DNA from: JBMORL01 sp049322335
Lineage (GTDB): Bacteria > Bacteroidota > Bacteroidia > Flavobacteriales_D > UBA2798
Assembly: GCA_049322335.1 (NCBI GenBank)
Contig: JBMORL010000048.1
Location: 62,001-126,000 of the forward strand
Direction of reading: 5' to 3'
Length of the DNA: 64,000 nt
Shown: piece after piece, positions 1 through 8,286 of the stretch
Position numbering within the stretch: position 1 is the first letter of the stretch
Layout of the letters: each line of letters opens with the position of its first letter
Program-made: the position numbers and the translations under genes
Notes under the pieces: model-generated
The model's input: only the letters and a program-made list of their open reading frames with translations
Database searches by the model: none
Told to the model about the DNA's origin: nothing

Positions 1-2445
1 GTTTTAAGCAAAAATGATTTTGAACTCAAAGGAGAAATTGAATTCATGCAGTGCGATGAATCCAAGTGCCTTCCTCCCCAATATCCTCCATTCTCTTTTA
101 AAATTAAAGGATGTGCTGAGGGCGAAAATGTTGAAGTAACTCCCGAAGACACCTCCTCAGCATCAGAAGTGATTTCCCCTGATACTTCTAACGATTCTGG
201 CACTTTAGCACCAGTGGGCGTAAAAATTTATTCCCGCAAATACAGCGCAAACGACTATGAAGTATTTGTAAAATTCCAGCCTGATTCGGGATGGACAGTG
301 AATACCGGAAACGCTTCCTTTACCCTGCGACTCCCGGAAGGAATCTCTGCCAATGGCGGATTGATAAAAACAAAAGATATTCTCTCGCAAAAACTTACTG
401 TAAACTCCCAGGATTCTGTTACGCTGGCCGGGTGCAAAATAGCCGTAAACTTTTCGGCACAAAACGGAAAGAAAAACGCTGCGCTGAAAGAAAAACTGGA
501 AGAGAATGTTAACCTCAACGATGCCGAAGAAATAGAAAATGCAGACGCCAATCTTTCCTACTGGGCTATTTTTCTTGAAGCTTTCCTGTGGGGATTTGTA
601 GCCCTTCTCACTCCCTGTGTCTTCCCTATGATTCCCATGACGGTGAGTTTCTTTATGAAATCGAGCAAAAACCGAAAGAGAGGAATTATCAATGCCATTA
701 CTTACGGAGTGGCCATTATCGTAATTTATGTTTTTGTGGGATTGCTTATCACCTGGGCTTCGGGTGATGCTACAGCACTGAATAAAATGTCGACCAGTAT
801 TTTCTTTAATCTTTTGTTTTTTATCGTACTGATGGTGTTTGCCATTTCTTTTCTCGGTGCCTTTGAAATTGTGTTACCCAGCAAATGGGTTAATGCTGCC
901 GACAAAAATGCCGACCGCGGAGGATTGATAGGCATATTTTTTATGGCTTTTACCCTGGCCCTGGTTTCTTTTTCCTGCACCGGCCCTATTATCGGCACGC
1001 TGCTGGTACGTTCGGTTTCAGAAGGATTGATGGGCCCCGCTATTGGCATGTTCGGGTTTTCGCTTGCTATAGCAATCCCATTCACGTTATTCGCTGTTTT
1101 CCCCGGCTGGCTGAATTCCATGCCGCAATCGGGCGGATGGCTCAATACGGTGAAAGTGAGTCTCGGTTTCCTGGAGCTGGCACTTGCGCTTAAATTTCTT
1201 TCGAAAGCCGACCTGGTTAATCAATCGCACCTGCTGGAACGCGAATTGTTTCTTGCTCTTTTTATTGGTGTATTTTTCCTCTGGGGATTATACCTGCTGG
1301 GCGTTTTTATGACTTCCCACGATTCGGAAAACAAACGCCTGGGCACAGGAAGGATTCTTACCGCTACCCTTGTTTTTGGTTTTGTTATTTATCTTATTCC
1401 CGGGCTGTGGGGCGCGCCACTCAACTGGATTGCGGGCTTTCCGCCACCTATCGAATACAGCGAATGGAGGCACGATATCAATAAAGACCGCGAATTACCC
1501 GAGCATGCTTCGTATGGCCCTCACGGGTTAGTTACCTTCCACGATTATTATCACGGCATGGAATACGCCCGAAAAACCGGAAAACCCGCCATGATTGATT
1601 TTACCGGTTATGGTTGTGAAAACTGCCGCAAAATGGAACAGGGCGCATGGAGTTATGCCGAAGCCATGAAAATACTTGAAGATTCTGTTGTTATTATTTC
1701 TTTGCACGTTGACGAAAGAACTCCTTTAGCCGCCAATGATCCCGATAAAGGAAAATTCAGGAATGTGGGACAAAAATGGGCTGATATGGAAGTGCGTTTA
1801 TATAAAGAAAGCTCGCAGCCGCTGTATGTGTTGCTCGACCACAATGAAGAATCACTCAACGGAAAAGCCAGCTTCCAGACACACAGCAACGGAGAAGATT
1901 TTCACCAGTGGCTTTCCAAAGGATTGCGCACATTTAAAAAACGCAAAGGAATAAAAGTATTACATCCTGAAATGGTAATTTCAAATGAAATATCCGGAAA
2001 TGTAACAGGAGAAACGCTGGGGAATATTCCGGTTTATACTGATTTTGATGCCGGAATAAATTTTGCGAAAACAAAAAACAAACCTGTATTGTTGTATTTT
2101 ACCGCCTATGCCGATGTTAATTCACGCAAGTTTGAAAATGAAGTAATAATCAAAGATTATATAAGGGAATATATCCTGGAAGAATTGGTATTTATTAAAC
2201 TTTATGTTGATGACCGGGCTTCCTTTTCGGATGAATCTCCCTATGCTAAAAATTATACAAGCCGGGGTAAAAAATGGAGTGAGCTGGAAAAAGAAATCTG
2301 CAATGAAATTATTCAACCCCTTTTTGTAGTCATTACCAGTGAGAAAAAAACATTAAATAATCCTTCGGGTTATCACGATGTTTCAAAAGATGAGTCGTTT
2401 TATTACTGGATGAAAGAAGGAGTAGACAAGTTTAAAATGTCCTGA
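1..2445 (+). CDS. DsbD-like thiol:disulfide interchange protein, 5'-truncated by window edge
   Basis: DsbD-type reductases carry electrons from cytoplasmic thioredoxin across the inner membrane to periplasmic thiol proteins. The frame is open to base 1, so the ATG at 46 is internal and the gene starts outside the window. The first residues hold the end of an N-terminal DsbD domain with a C-x4-CLPP pair (Cys codons at 52 and 67). A multi-helix CcdA/DsbD membrane domain follows (about nt 560-1420), with one cysteine in each half (LTPCVFPMIPM and SCTGPIIG). A periplasmic thioredoxin domain has the active site CENC at 1615-1626. A second thioredoxin-like domain (about 2040-2440) has the same fold signature but reads ADVNSRK where CxxC should be. 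Family identity is secure. The role of the cysteine-less C-terminal domain is unknown. Confidence 0.93.
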   Translation, partial: VLSKNDFELKGEIEFMQCDESKCLPPQYPPFSFKIKGCAEGENVEVTPEDTSSASEVISPDTSNDSGTLAPVGVKIYSRKYSANDYEVFVKFQPDSGWTVNTGNASFTLRLPEGISANGGLIKTKDILSQKLTVNSQDSVTLAGCKIAVNFSAQNGKKNAALKEKLEENVNLNDAEEIENADANLSYWAIFLEAFLWGFVALLTPCVFPMIPMTVSFFMKSSKNRKRGIINAITYGVAIIVIYVFVGLLITWASGDATALNKMSTSIFFNLLFFIVLMVFAISFLGAFEIVLPSKWVNAADKNADRGGLIGIFFMAFTLALVSFSCTGPIIGTLLVRSVSEGLMGPAIGMFGFSLAIAIPFTLFAVFPGWLNSMPQSGGWLNTVKVSLGFLELALALKFLSKADLVNQSHLLERELFLALFIGVFFLWGLYLLGVFMTSHDSENKRLGTGRILTATLVFGFVIYLIPGLWGAPLNWIAGFPPPIEYSEWRHDINKDRELPEHASYGPHGLVTFHDYYHGMEYARKTGKPAMIDFTGYGCENCRKMEQGAWSYAEAMKILEDSVVIISLHVDERTPLAANDPDKGKFRNVGQKWADMEVRLYKESSQPLYVLLDHNEESLNGKASFQTHSNGEDFHQWLSKGLRTFKKRKGIKVLHPEMVISNEISGNVTGETLGNIPVYTDFDAGINFAKTKNKPVLLYFTAYADVNSRKFENEVIIKDYIREYILEELVFIKLYVDDRASFSDESPYAKNYTSRGKKWSELEKEICNEIIQPLFVVITSEKKTLNNPSGYHDVSKDESFYYWMKEGVDKFKMS

Positions 2446-2453
2446 TTATTTTA

Positions 2454-2867
2454 TCAGCAAAATTCATCAAAAGCCACTTTCAGGTTTTCTGCAATCATTT
2501 CGGCAGAGCGCCCTTCGATGTGATGTCGTTCAAGGAAATGCACCAGCTTACCATCTTTAAATAAAGCCATAGCCGGAGAAGAAGGCGGATAAGGCAAAAA
2601 GTATTTTCTCGCCTGCGAAACCGCTTCCACATCCACACCTGCAAAAACGGTGGTGAGCTGTGAAGGAACTTTTGCATTTTTGAGCGCCATTTTCAGTCCG
2701 GGGCGGGCTGCTCCTGCTGCACATCCGCAAACAGAATTCACCATAACGAATACCGTTCCGCTTTTGGAGCCCAAGAGCTGGTCTACATCAGAAGCATTTA
2801 TCAATTCTTTAAAACCCACATCTGTGAGTTCTTTTTTCATGGGGGCTACTAATTGTGGAGGATACAT
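2454..2867 (-). CDS. BrxA/BrxB family bacilliredoxin
   Basis: This 137-residue protein starts with YPPQLVAPMKKELTDVGF and has a thioredoxin-like fold with a CGC active site in the segment VNSVCGCAAGAARPG (about residues 44-58). That is the signature of the YphP/YqiW (BrxA/BrxB, formerly DUF1094) family. In Firmicutes these proteins remove bacillithiol from oxidised protein thiols. Whether this organism makes bacillithiol cannot be told from the window. The gene converges on the dsbD-like gene with only 8 bases between the stops. It has its own TAAATTTG promoter element upstream (2963-2970, minus strand). The length and the whole pattern match the family. Confidence 0.93.
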   Translation of the reverse strand: MYPPQLVAPMKKELTDVGFKELINASDVDQLLGSKSGTVFVMVNSVCGCAAGAARPGLKMALKNAKVPSQLTTVFAGVDVEAVSQARKYFLPYPPSSPAMALFKDGKLVHFLERHHIEGRSAEMIAENLKVAFDEFC

Positions 2868-2889
2868 AGTAAAGATATTTTAGGTTTGA

Positions 2890-2949
2890 TCCCGATAACT
2901 ATCGGGACGGGGTTTAAAATTTTTATTTAACCGGGTCTTTAGTCCCCGC
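2890..2949. repeat. Palindromic REP-like sequence
   Basis: The stretch holds a perfect hairpin, CCCGATA (2891-2897) and TATCGGG (2900-2906) with a two-base loop. It is followed by imperfect inverted pairs (GGTTTAAA with TTTAACC, and GGGG with CCCC). It sits in the spacer between two divergent genes, upstream of the brx promoter. It resembles the short palindromes scattered elsewhere in this window, but the core sequence is different. Confidence 0.6.
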
Positions 2950-2962
2950 AAAATGTTTTATG

Positions 2963-2970
2963 CAAATTTA
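2963..2970 (-). promoter_or_regulatory. Bacteroidota -7 promoter element for the bacilliredoxin gene
   Basis: The minus strand reads TAAATTTG, a perfect match to the Bacteroidota housekeeping -7 consensus TAnnTTTG, about 95 bases upstream of the brx start. No clear TTTG -33 element is visible. Confidence 0.45.
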
Positions 2971-2987
2971 CACATAATTTAAGCGAA

Positions 2988-3365
2988 ATGAATAACAATC
3001 CGACAGATGAATTTGTTCGCAGGCAACTACCCGAAAACAGGAAAATCATTGTACATCTCAGGGAAATATTAATGAATGCTGCCCCGGGCATGAAAGAGGA
3101 ATGGAAGTTTGGCAGTAACCCGTTTTATGTTCTTAACAGATGGGTGGCTTTCATCGCTGTAAAAGACGGGAAAGTGCAGCTGGGGTTTTGTGAAGGCGCT
3201 CACCTGGATGACGGGTTGAATAAGCTGGAGCGGAAAGAACTTAAACAGGTGCGCTATATTACACTTTCTCAATGGGACGGAGAATCAGAAGATACCGTAA
3301 GATATTACCTTTTACAGGCCATAGATTTCGACCTTAACCGGGCCCTTAAAAAAAAGAAAGGATAA
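2988..3365 (+). CDS. DUF1801 domain-containing protein
   Basis: This small soluble protein of 125 residues has the DUF1801 (YdhG-like) pattern: an N-terminal helix followed by LREILMNAAPGMKEEWKFG, then a beta-rich middle with WVAFIAVKDGKVQLGFCEGA. No signal peptide is visible. The ATG follows an AT-rich leader. Members are widespread and structurally known, but their biochemical role is not established. Here the gene stands alone, divergent from brx and ahead of an unrelated lipoprotein, so context gives no functional hint. Confidence 0.85.
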   Translation: MNNNPTDEFVRRQLPENRKIIVHLREILMNAAPGMKEEWKFGSNPFYVLNRWVAFIAVKDGKVQLGFCEGAHLDDGLNKLERKELKQVRYITLSQWDGESEDTVRYYLLQAIDFDLNRALKKKKG

Positions 3366-3398
3366 TGAGGCCTTTATGCCTGCTTTTGCATTATTTTC

Positions 3399-3406
3399 TA
3401 TATTTG
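3399..3406 (+). promoter_or_regulatory. -7 promoter element upstream of the lipoprotein gene
   Basis: TATATTTG is a perfect TAnnTTTG match. It lies 22 bases before the ATG at 3429, which implies a very short 5' leader. Confidence 0.5.
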
Positions 3407-3428
3407 GTACCTCAAAACTTGTAATTCT

Positions 3429-4316
3429 ATGAAAAAGCAACTGGTTTCCATTCTCACTCTGGGTGTTTTGCTGTTGGCATCCTGCGGTGGCGAAAGCAAT
3501 AACGCCACCACCAAAGTGGACAGCACTGCCGAAGACACGGTAAACAACCGTATCGAAGAAGCGCAAAAGATCTATGAGTTCATTCCTTCACCCAAAATCA
3601 TGGCCGAACTGCTGATGAACGCCAATGTTCCCTACCAGTCGAAAATCATGCATGATGTGCAAAGTGTGGATAAATACACTTCCTCCAAACAAAAGGCTTT
3701 AAACCTGGGAATTTACGGGGCCGATCTGAATTATTGCAATGTATATGAAAAGACCCACGAAACCATGCTTTACCTGCGTTGCACACAGTCGCTTTCTGAA
3801 GATATGGGAATAGAAAATGCCATCAGTGAAAATACAATTACCCGTGCAGAAGAGAATGCCGATAACCGTGATTCCATGTCGCAGATTATTTCTGACATGT
3901 TCTATGAGCTGGAGGATTATTTGCAGGAAAACGATAAGGAAGATATTTCAGCTCTGGTGATCGCAGGCGGATGGGTTGAAGGTTTATACCTGGCGGTGAT
4001 GAGTGTGGATGAAAAAAATCCGAACCAGGCCATCATGAATAATATTGCCGAACAAAAGTATTCACTCGAACACCTCATTCATTTGCTGGAGTCCTACAAA
4101 GAAGTTCCTACCGTAACCGATGCGCATACAGAGATTGTCAAACTTAAACCGATATATGACGGGATTAACATTACAAAAGAAGCCAATACAGTAACCACAG
4201 CTGAAGATGGCGTTACTACCATTGGCGGAAACAGCAAAATAGAATTCTCTATGGATCAGCTTAAGCAGATCAAAACTACTGTTACTGAAATCCGCGAATC
4301 ATTCATAAAAATCTAA
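3429..4316 (+). CDS. Hypothetical lipoprotein
   Basis: This is a 295-residue protein with a type II signal peptide. A basic start (MKKQ) is followed by a hydrophobic stretch and the lipobox LLLASCGG, with the lipidated Cys near residue 19. The mature part is mostly helical and acidic, with no motif I recognise. It opens with a Ser/Thr/Asp-rich linker, as in many Bacteroidota outer-membrane lipoproteins. It is the first gene of a pair: the next secreted-protein gene begins six bases after its stop, so the two are probably co-transcribed from the promoter at 3399 and terminated at about 4815. Function unknown. Confidence 0.85.
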   Translation: MKKQLVSILTLGVLLLASCGGESNNATTKVDSTAEDTVNNRIEEAQKIYEFIPSPKIMAELLMNANVPYQSKIMHDVQSVDKYTSSKQKALNLGIYGADLNYCNVYEKTHETMLYLRCTQSLSEDMGIENAISENTITRAEENADNRDSMSQIISDMFYELEDYLQENDKEDISALVIAGGWVEGLYLAVMSVDEKNPNQAIMNNIAEQKYSLEHLIHLLESYKEVPTVTDAHTEIVKLKPIYDGINITKEANTVTTAEDGVTTIGGNSKIEFSMDQLKQIKTTVTEIRESFIKI

Positions 4317-4321
4317 CGGAC

Positions 4322-4768
4322 ATGAAAAAAATATTCTTTTTACTTTTTTGTGCTTTATTGGCTAACCCGCTGATGAATGATGCGGATGCACAATGTAAAA
4401 GTTACGCCAAACGCCAGTGCCGGCCCGTACTATCTCCCTATGTACATGACGGAAAAGTGAACAATGCCGTTCTGGTTCCCGGTGACAAAGCCGAATTACT
4501 GCTTACTTTTTTCAGTGGCATCAATTACCGGCTGATGGTATGCGCTATGCCTGTATTGGGCGAAGTTTCCTATAAAATACTTGACAGCGACCGTAATGTG
4601 ATTTTTGAAAGCAAAAAAAATCCCGATAAAAAATACTTTGATTTCAAAGTAGGTTCCACGCAACAATTAATTGTAGAAATAGTAGTGCCTGAATCAAAAA
4701 AAGGGGCGGATATTGTTCCCGAAGGTTGTGTAGCAGTGTTGATCGGAACCAAACAGGAAGAAAAATAA
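4322..4768 (+). CDS. Hypothetical secreted protein
   Basis: This is a 148-residue protein with an N-terminal signal peptide (MKKIFFLLFCALLANPLMN, cleavage probably after ADA near residue 23). The mature part is beta-rich, with four cysteines and a central hydrophobic strand (KAELLLTFFSGINYRLMVC). No enzyme motif is seen. It lies six bases downstream of the lipoprotein gene and ends just before an intrinsic terminator, so the two form a bicistronic unit. I do not recognise the family. A small periplasmic or outer-membrane accessory protein is the natural reading. Confidence 0.8.
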   Translation: MKKIFFLLFCALLANPLMNDADAQCKSYAKRQCRPVLSPYVHDGKVNNAVLVPGDKAELLLTFFSGINYRLMVCAMPVLGEVSYKILDSDRNVIFESKKNPDKKYFDFKVGSTQQLIVEIVVPESKKGADIVPEGCVAVLIGTKQEEK

Positions 4769-4788
4769 AGAATCAGTTTTTCGTTGAA

Positions 4789-4818
4789 AACCTGCTGAAT
4801 CAACGGCAGGTTTTTTTT
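4789..4818 (+). terminator. Intrinsic terminator
   Basis: The arms AACCTGC and GCAGGTT enclose a ten-base loop and run into a tract of eight T. It closes the two-gene lipoprotein/secreted-protein unit on the plus strand. Confidence 0.85.
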
Positions 4819-5040
4819 ATTTGGTAAAAGACAATAGTGGTCACTGATGCAATCGTTACCTATCGGTAAACAGTGCAAAAACTTTGTATACAAAACTTAT
4901 TGCTTCATGCATGTAAAACAGGAATCAAGCTGTCTTCAGGGCAATTTTTTTACATTGTATTGACAGAATAATTATTGGATAATAATTGTTTCTGTTAACA
5001 GTATTCCCGGCCGTTCGCCACCGGACTTTCAGAACATTTT

Positions 5041-7188
5041 TTACTGCCTGCTGATAACGATTTTTTTCGTTACTGTTTCTTTTCCGATAAGCATGCGGAT
5101 GAAATATACACCTGCAGGAAATTCGCTGAGGCTGATCTGTGAGATATGATCGCCTGCTATTACATCCGGATAGCGATAAGCGCTCACCTGTTTGCCGATC
5201 ACATCCACCAGTTCAAAAGTTACATCCGTTTTCCCCGAGGTATAATACACCAGTGTAAGCACATCATCAGCCGGGTTGGGATATACATTAAGGCGAACAA
5301 ATTCATCTGCTTCCTGAATACCGGTAATTGTTGAATAAATATTAATATCATCAATGTAAATATTATTTCCTCCGTCACTCTGAAAATCAAACTTGAAACG
5401 GAAATTAGGGACATAATATTCTGAAGTGGTGTTTTGCACCAGCGCTTCTTTCCACTCCAGCTGAGAGGCGGGAGTAAACGCAGACGTTGTATTGGCAGAA
5501 GTAGAAAGTGTGAGCCCGTTGAGTTGTTTGCGTGGCGACCATGTCTCACCACAATTATCTGAAATGGAAAAAATCAATTTATCATTATCTCCCGTTGCTT
5601 TCATGGCATATGCATATTTAAATGAAACGGTAACATTCGTGTCATTGGAAAGATCGATGGTTGTAGAAATTAACTCATCTGTATTTCCGGCTATATAACT
5701 ATAGTTATTTAGTTTCACGCTTTTGTTTCCGGTATAAGCCACACCCGACTGCAATTGCCAGGTAGTTAGTCCGTCAGGGTTATTAATTGACCACTCCGAC
5801 CCGGGAATTGCGGTTACTGTTTCAAAACTTTCGCTGTAAGGAAGGGGCAATCCGGTAGCAGGCAACACTCTTACGTATTGTGTTTTGGTATTGCTCAGCG
5901 TAGTGGATCCGTCTCCTGCCAGAAGGGTAACATCATACAATCCCGGGGTGTTATAATAAACCACGGGGTTCTGAACTGTATTATCCGCAGTTGTTCCTCC
6001 GGTGAAAGTCCAGTTCCAGGTGCTGGCCCCGTGATACGATAAGTCGTAGAACGTTATAGAGTCGCCCGCACATATAATATAATCATCGGCTTCAAAATCC
6101 ACACCACAAAATATATTGGTTCCGTTAGTACCGCTATTATTCAGATTGGTGGTGGTCCACAACTGGTTTCTTTGCCCTGTAGATGATGTGGCCGCTGTAC
6201 GTAATCTTGTTTTTTGTCCGTTGGTGAACATGCGTGAGCAATAGGAATATTCCATAAAATTCTGCACATTGTCAATCGGACTTCCGCAGGTAGCTCCATT
6301 CAGGTTACAGGAAGTCCAGCCAATGGTGTTGGGAGTATCTGTTACATTATCATCGGTAGTACAATTATCGTCTCCGTTACAGGGAGGAGTAGGTTGGCCG
6401 GTACAACCGGGATTATTGGTATTTCCCCATGTGTGGCGAAGATTAAACCAATGCCCTACTTCGTGTGTGAGCGCGCGGCTTCTTTGTAAATTACTGGTTC
6501 CGATAGAGCCAATGTAATTATGTAAAATCCATATTCCGTCATATTTGGCGGGCGTCCAGTTATTGGGAGTATTGGTATAACCCGCTGCCCCGCCTGCATA
6601 GGCACAAACCCAAATATTGAGGTATTTATTTCTGGGAAAATGGGTATTGGCAGTAGAAGTATTTCCGTTGATAGTTTGATTTACTTTGTCTACCATTCCG
6701 TTATCACCATCAAACGTAGTAGCAGAATAGATGCGGTTAATTCCTCTTACACAGGCGCCCAAAGCATCTTTTTGTGCGAGTCTGAATTCAAACCCTACAT
6801 CCGCTACATTATTTTCAAATGCAGCTACTACATCAGTGGTATCAGGATTCAACCTGTTAAAATCTTCATTGAGAATACGGATCGCATCAAAAACCTGCAG
6901 GTCGGAAATATTTTCCTGTCCGCCTACATGCACAATATTAAAAACAATAGGAATTACATAAATAGTCTGTCCGCCTCTCTGGTAAGATTCATATCCTTCC
7001 ACCTGCGCCTGTTGCATGAGGTCTTCGTAAGCAGCATCTTCGGCTTCATTGAGCGCATTATACCCATAGAGTTGTTTCATGTTCTCCATATGCTTCACTG
7101 TTCCGCAATAAATTTCGGGTTCAGTTTGGCGTTGTGAAAAAACAACGATGGTAAAAAGTAGAAAGCCAGCGGTAAAAATGTTCTTCAT
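5041..7188 (-). CDS. Secreted M43-family (pappalysin-like) zinc metalloprotease with PKD and type IX sorting domain
   Basis: This is a 715-residue exported endopeptidase. In order it shows a signal peptide (MKNIFTAGFLLFTIVVFSQ), a propeptide-like region and an M43 catalytic domain. The zinc motif HEVGHWFNLRH (about residue 240) has all three His and the Glu. A Met-turn region, NFMEYSYCSRMF, follows. Next come a PKD-like domain (about 370-450, TWNWTFTGGTT) and a jelly-roll-like module (about 455-625). The C-terminal Por/T9SS type A sorting domain begins at VYPNPADD and ends in VTKKIVISRQ. It would cross the outer membrane by the type IX system and be anchored or released. The SDR gene lies 10 bases upstream on the same strand. 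Confidence 0.93.
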   Translation of the reverse strand: MKNIFTAGFLLFTIVVFSQRQTEPEIYCGTVKHMENMKQLYGYNALNEAEDAAYEDLMQQAQVEGYESYQRGGQTIYVIPIVFNIVHVGGQENISDLQVFDAIRILNEDFNRLNPDTTDVVAAFENNVADVGFEFRLAQKDALGACVRGINRIYSATTFDGDNGMVDKVNQTINGNTSTANTHFPRNKYLNIWVCAYAGGAAGYTNTPNNWTPAKYDGIWILHNYIGSIGTSNLQRSRALTHEVGHWFNLRHTWGNTNNPGCTGQPTPPCNGDDNCTTDDNVTDTPNTIGWTSCNLNGATCGSPIDNVQNFMEYSYCSRMFTNGQKTRLRTAATSSTGQRNQLWTTTNLNNSGTNGTNIFCGVDFEADDYIICAGDSITFYDLSYHGASTWNWTFTGGTTADNTVQNPVVYYNTPGLYDVTLLAGDGSTTLSNTKTQYVRVLPATGLPLPYSESFETVTAIPGSEWSINNPDGLTTWQLQSGVAYTGNKSVKLNNYSYIAGNTDELISTTIDLSNDTNVTVSFKYAYAMKATGDNDKLIFSISDNCGETWSPRKQLNGLTLSTSANTTSAFTPASQLEWKEALVQNTTSEYYVPNFRFKFDFQSDGGNNIYIDDINIYSTITGIQEADEFVRLNVYPNPADDVLTLVYYTSGKTDVTFELVDVIGKQVSAYRYPDVIAGDHISQISLSEFPAGVYFIRMLIGKETVTKKIVISRQ

Positions 7189-7198
7189 AGCATAGGTT

Positions 7199-7912
7199 TT
7201 AAAAATCCCTTATGTCCAGTATAGTTTGATGCGGGAGTTCAGGGGTGTTAAATTTACCAATAATTCGCTCTGCTACCAAACCAGCCGTCATCAAAGAACC
7301 CTCATTCTTGTAGTTCCTGAACCGCTCAACCGAAGAGAAATCAGAGGGGTCGGTTTTCCGGATGTGTACCTGCATGGCAGTATCTACTATACCGGGGTGA
7401 ACCGAAAACGCCCTGATGTTATGCTTCCCGGTTTCTTTCAACTCTTCTGAAAGAGTATCTGTAAACCGGTCGAGAGCTGATTTGGTGGCGCAATAGGTGG
7501 CCCAGGATGCAATGGATTTAACTGCTGCACCAGAACTTATATTGATAATTACAGCTTTTTTTTCTGCAGGTATTCCTGCACGAAGGAAAGAATTGCAAAG
7601 TAAAACCGGGGCAGAAAGATTAAGGTGAATGGTTTTTAATACTAATTCACTGTCCAGGCCTCCCACACGTTTTATTTCCCCGGTCATTCCGGCATTATTG
7701 ATGAGAATATATTCGTCTGCATTTTTATCTATTGAAAATTGTATTCCTGAAACTGCTTTTTCGTCTGATAAATCGATGGTGATATGGGAATAATTCCGGT
7801 GACTGAAAAAAGTATTCCGCGAATAGCCGGTAACTTTGTGGTGAGGAATAAGCTGTTCGGCCAGCGCTTTTCCAATACCCGAACTGGTTCCTGTGATGAA
7901 ATATTGCTTCAT
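7199..7912 (-). CDS. SDR family NAD(P)-dependent oxidoreductase (sepiapterin/benzil reductase-like)
   Basis: This is a short-chain dehydrogenase of 237 residues. The N-terminal cofactor motif TGTSSGIG is at residues 6-13. NNAG follows in the middle, the catalytic Ser in NISSGAA, and Tyr-x3-Lys in YCATK. The start at 7912 is chosen because the SDR fold begins at once (MKQYFITG). An in-frame ATG at 7981 would add 23 hydrophobic residues that do not belong to the family. The C-terminal pattern (HPGIVDTAMQ) resembles sepiapterin/benzil reductases, but the substrate is not deducible. It is 10 bases upstream of the protease gene and probably on the same transcript. Confidence 0.88.
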   Translation of the reverse strand: MKQYFITGTSSGIGKALAEQLIPHHKVTGYSRNTFFSHRNYSHITIDLSDEKAVSGIQFSIDKNADEYILINNAGMTGEIKRVGGLDSELVLKTIHLNLSAPVLLCNSFLRAGIPAEKKAVIINISSGAAVKSIASWATYCATKSALDRFTDTLSEELKETGKHNIRAFSVHPGIVDTAMQVHIRKTDPSDFSSVERFRNYKNEGSLMTAGLVAERIIGKFNTPELPHQTILDIRDF

Positions 7913-7983
7913 GATGCAGTATATTAAAATGAAAGTGAAATATACGAATATCAGTGAAATGTAAAAAAGAAGAGATGACAACT

Positions 7984-8158
7984 GTTTTGTCCCTCTGGGA
8001 CAAATGAATAATACCGGAAGTTTTTGTTAAAAATGTCAGGTGCCGCTGGCACCTGGAAAATATTTTAAACCAGATTAGTCTATATACCGGCACCAGAGGT
8101 GCCAAACATTTTTAACAATCTGCACTTCCCATATTAGAATTGTCCCAGAGGGACAAAA
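7984..8158. repeat. MITE-like element with nested inverted repeats
   Basis: The outer arms are TTTTGTCCCTCTGGGACAA (from 7985) and its reverse complement ending near 8158. Each arm is itself a palindrome (TTTGTCCC/GGGACAAA at 7986-8004; TTGTCCC/GGGACAA at 8140-8156). Inside, GTTAAAAATGT plus a GGTGCC..GGCACC palindrome (about 8026-8056) is mirrored by GGCACC..GGTGCC plus ACATTTTTAAC (about 8090-8117). The element is about 175 bp, has no coding capacity, and lies in the spacer upstream of the SDR gene. The rest of the spacer to 8286 holds only the terminator at 8232. Confidence 0.75.
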
Positions 8159-8231
8159 CAAACTTTTTCCTTACAGGAAGTTTCGCAGACAAATTATACG
8201 TTCCAAAAAAACTCCGGTGGAGTACTATTAT

Positions 8232-8262
8232 AAAAAAACGGGAGGCCTTTCCGTCTCCCGTT
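8232..8262 (-). terminator. Intrinsic terminator of the 405-residue secreted-protein gene
   Basis: Read on the minus strand, CGGGAG pairs with CTCCCG around a ten-base loop and is followed by a run of seven T. It lies 25 bases beyond the stop codon at 8287. Confidence 0.88.
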
Positions 8263-8286
8263 CCGTTTCGCTAAAAAAATTTCTTA

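Noticed and set aside
4964..4999. An AT-rich inverted repeat (ACAGAATAATTATT with AATAATTGTTTCTGT) after the metalloprotease gene.
   Set aside because: The pairing is weak and has no T tract on the minus strand, so it is not listed as a terminator.
7984..8158. A bona fide insertion sequence.
   Set aside because: It has no transposase frame. The name MITE-like is used only for its structure.
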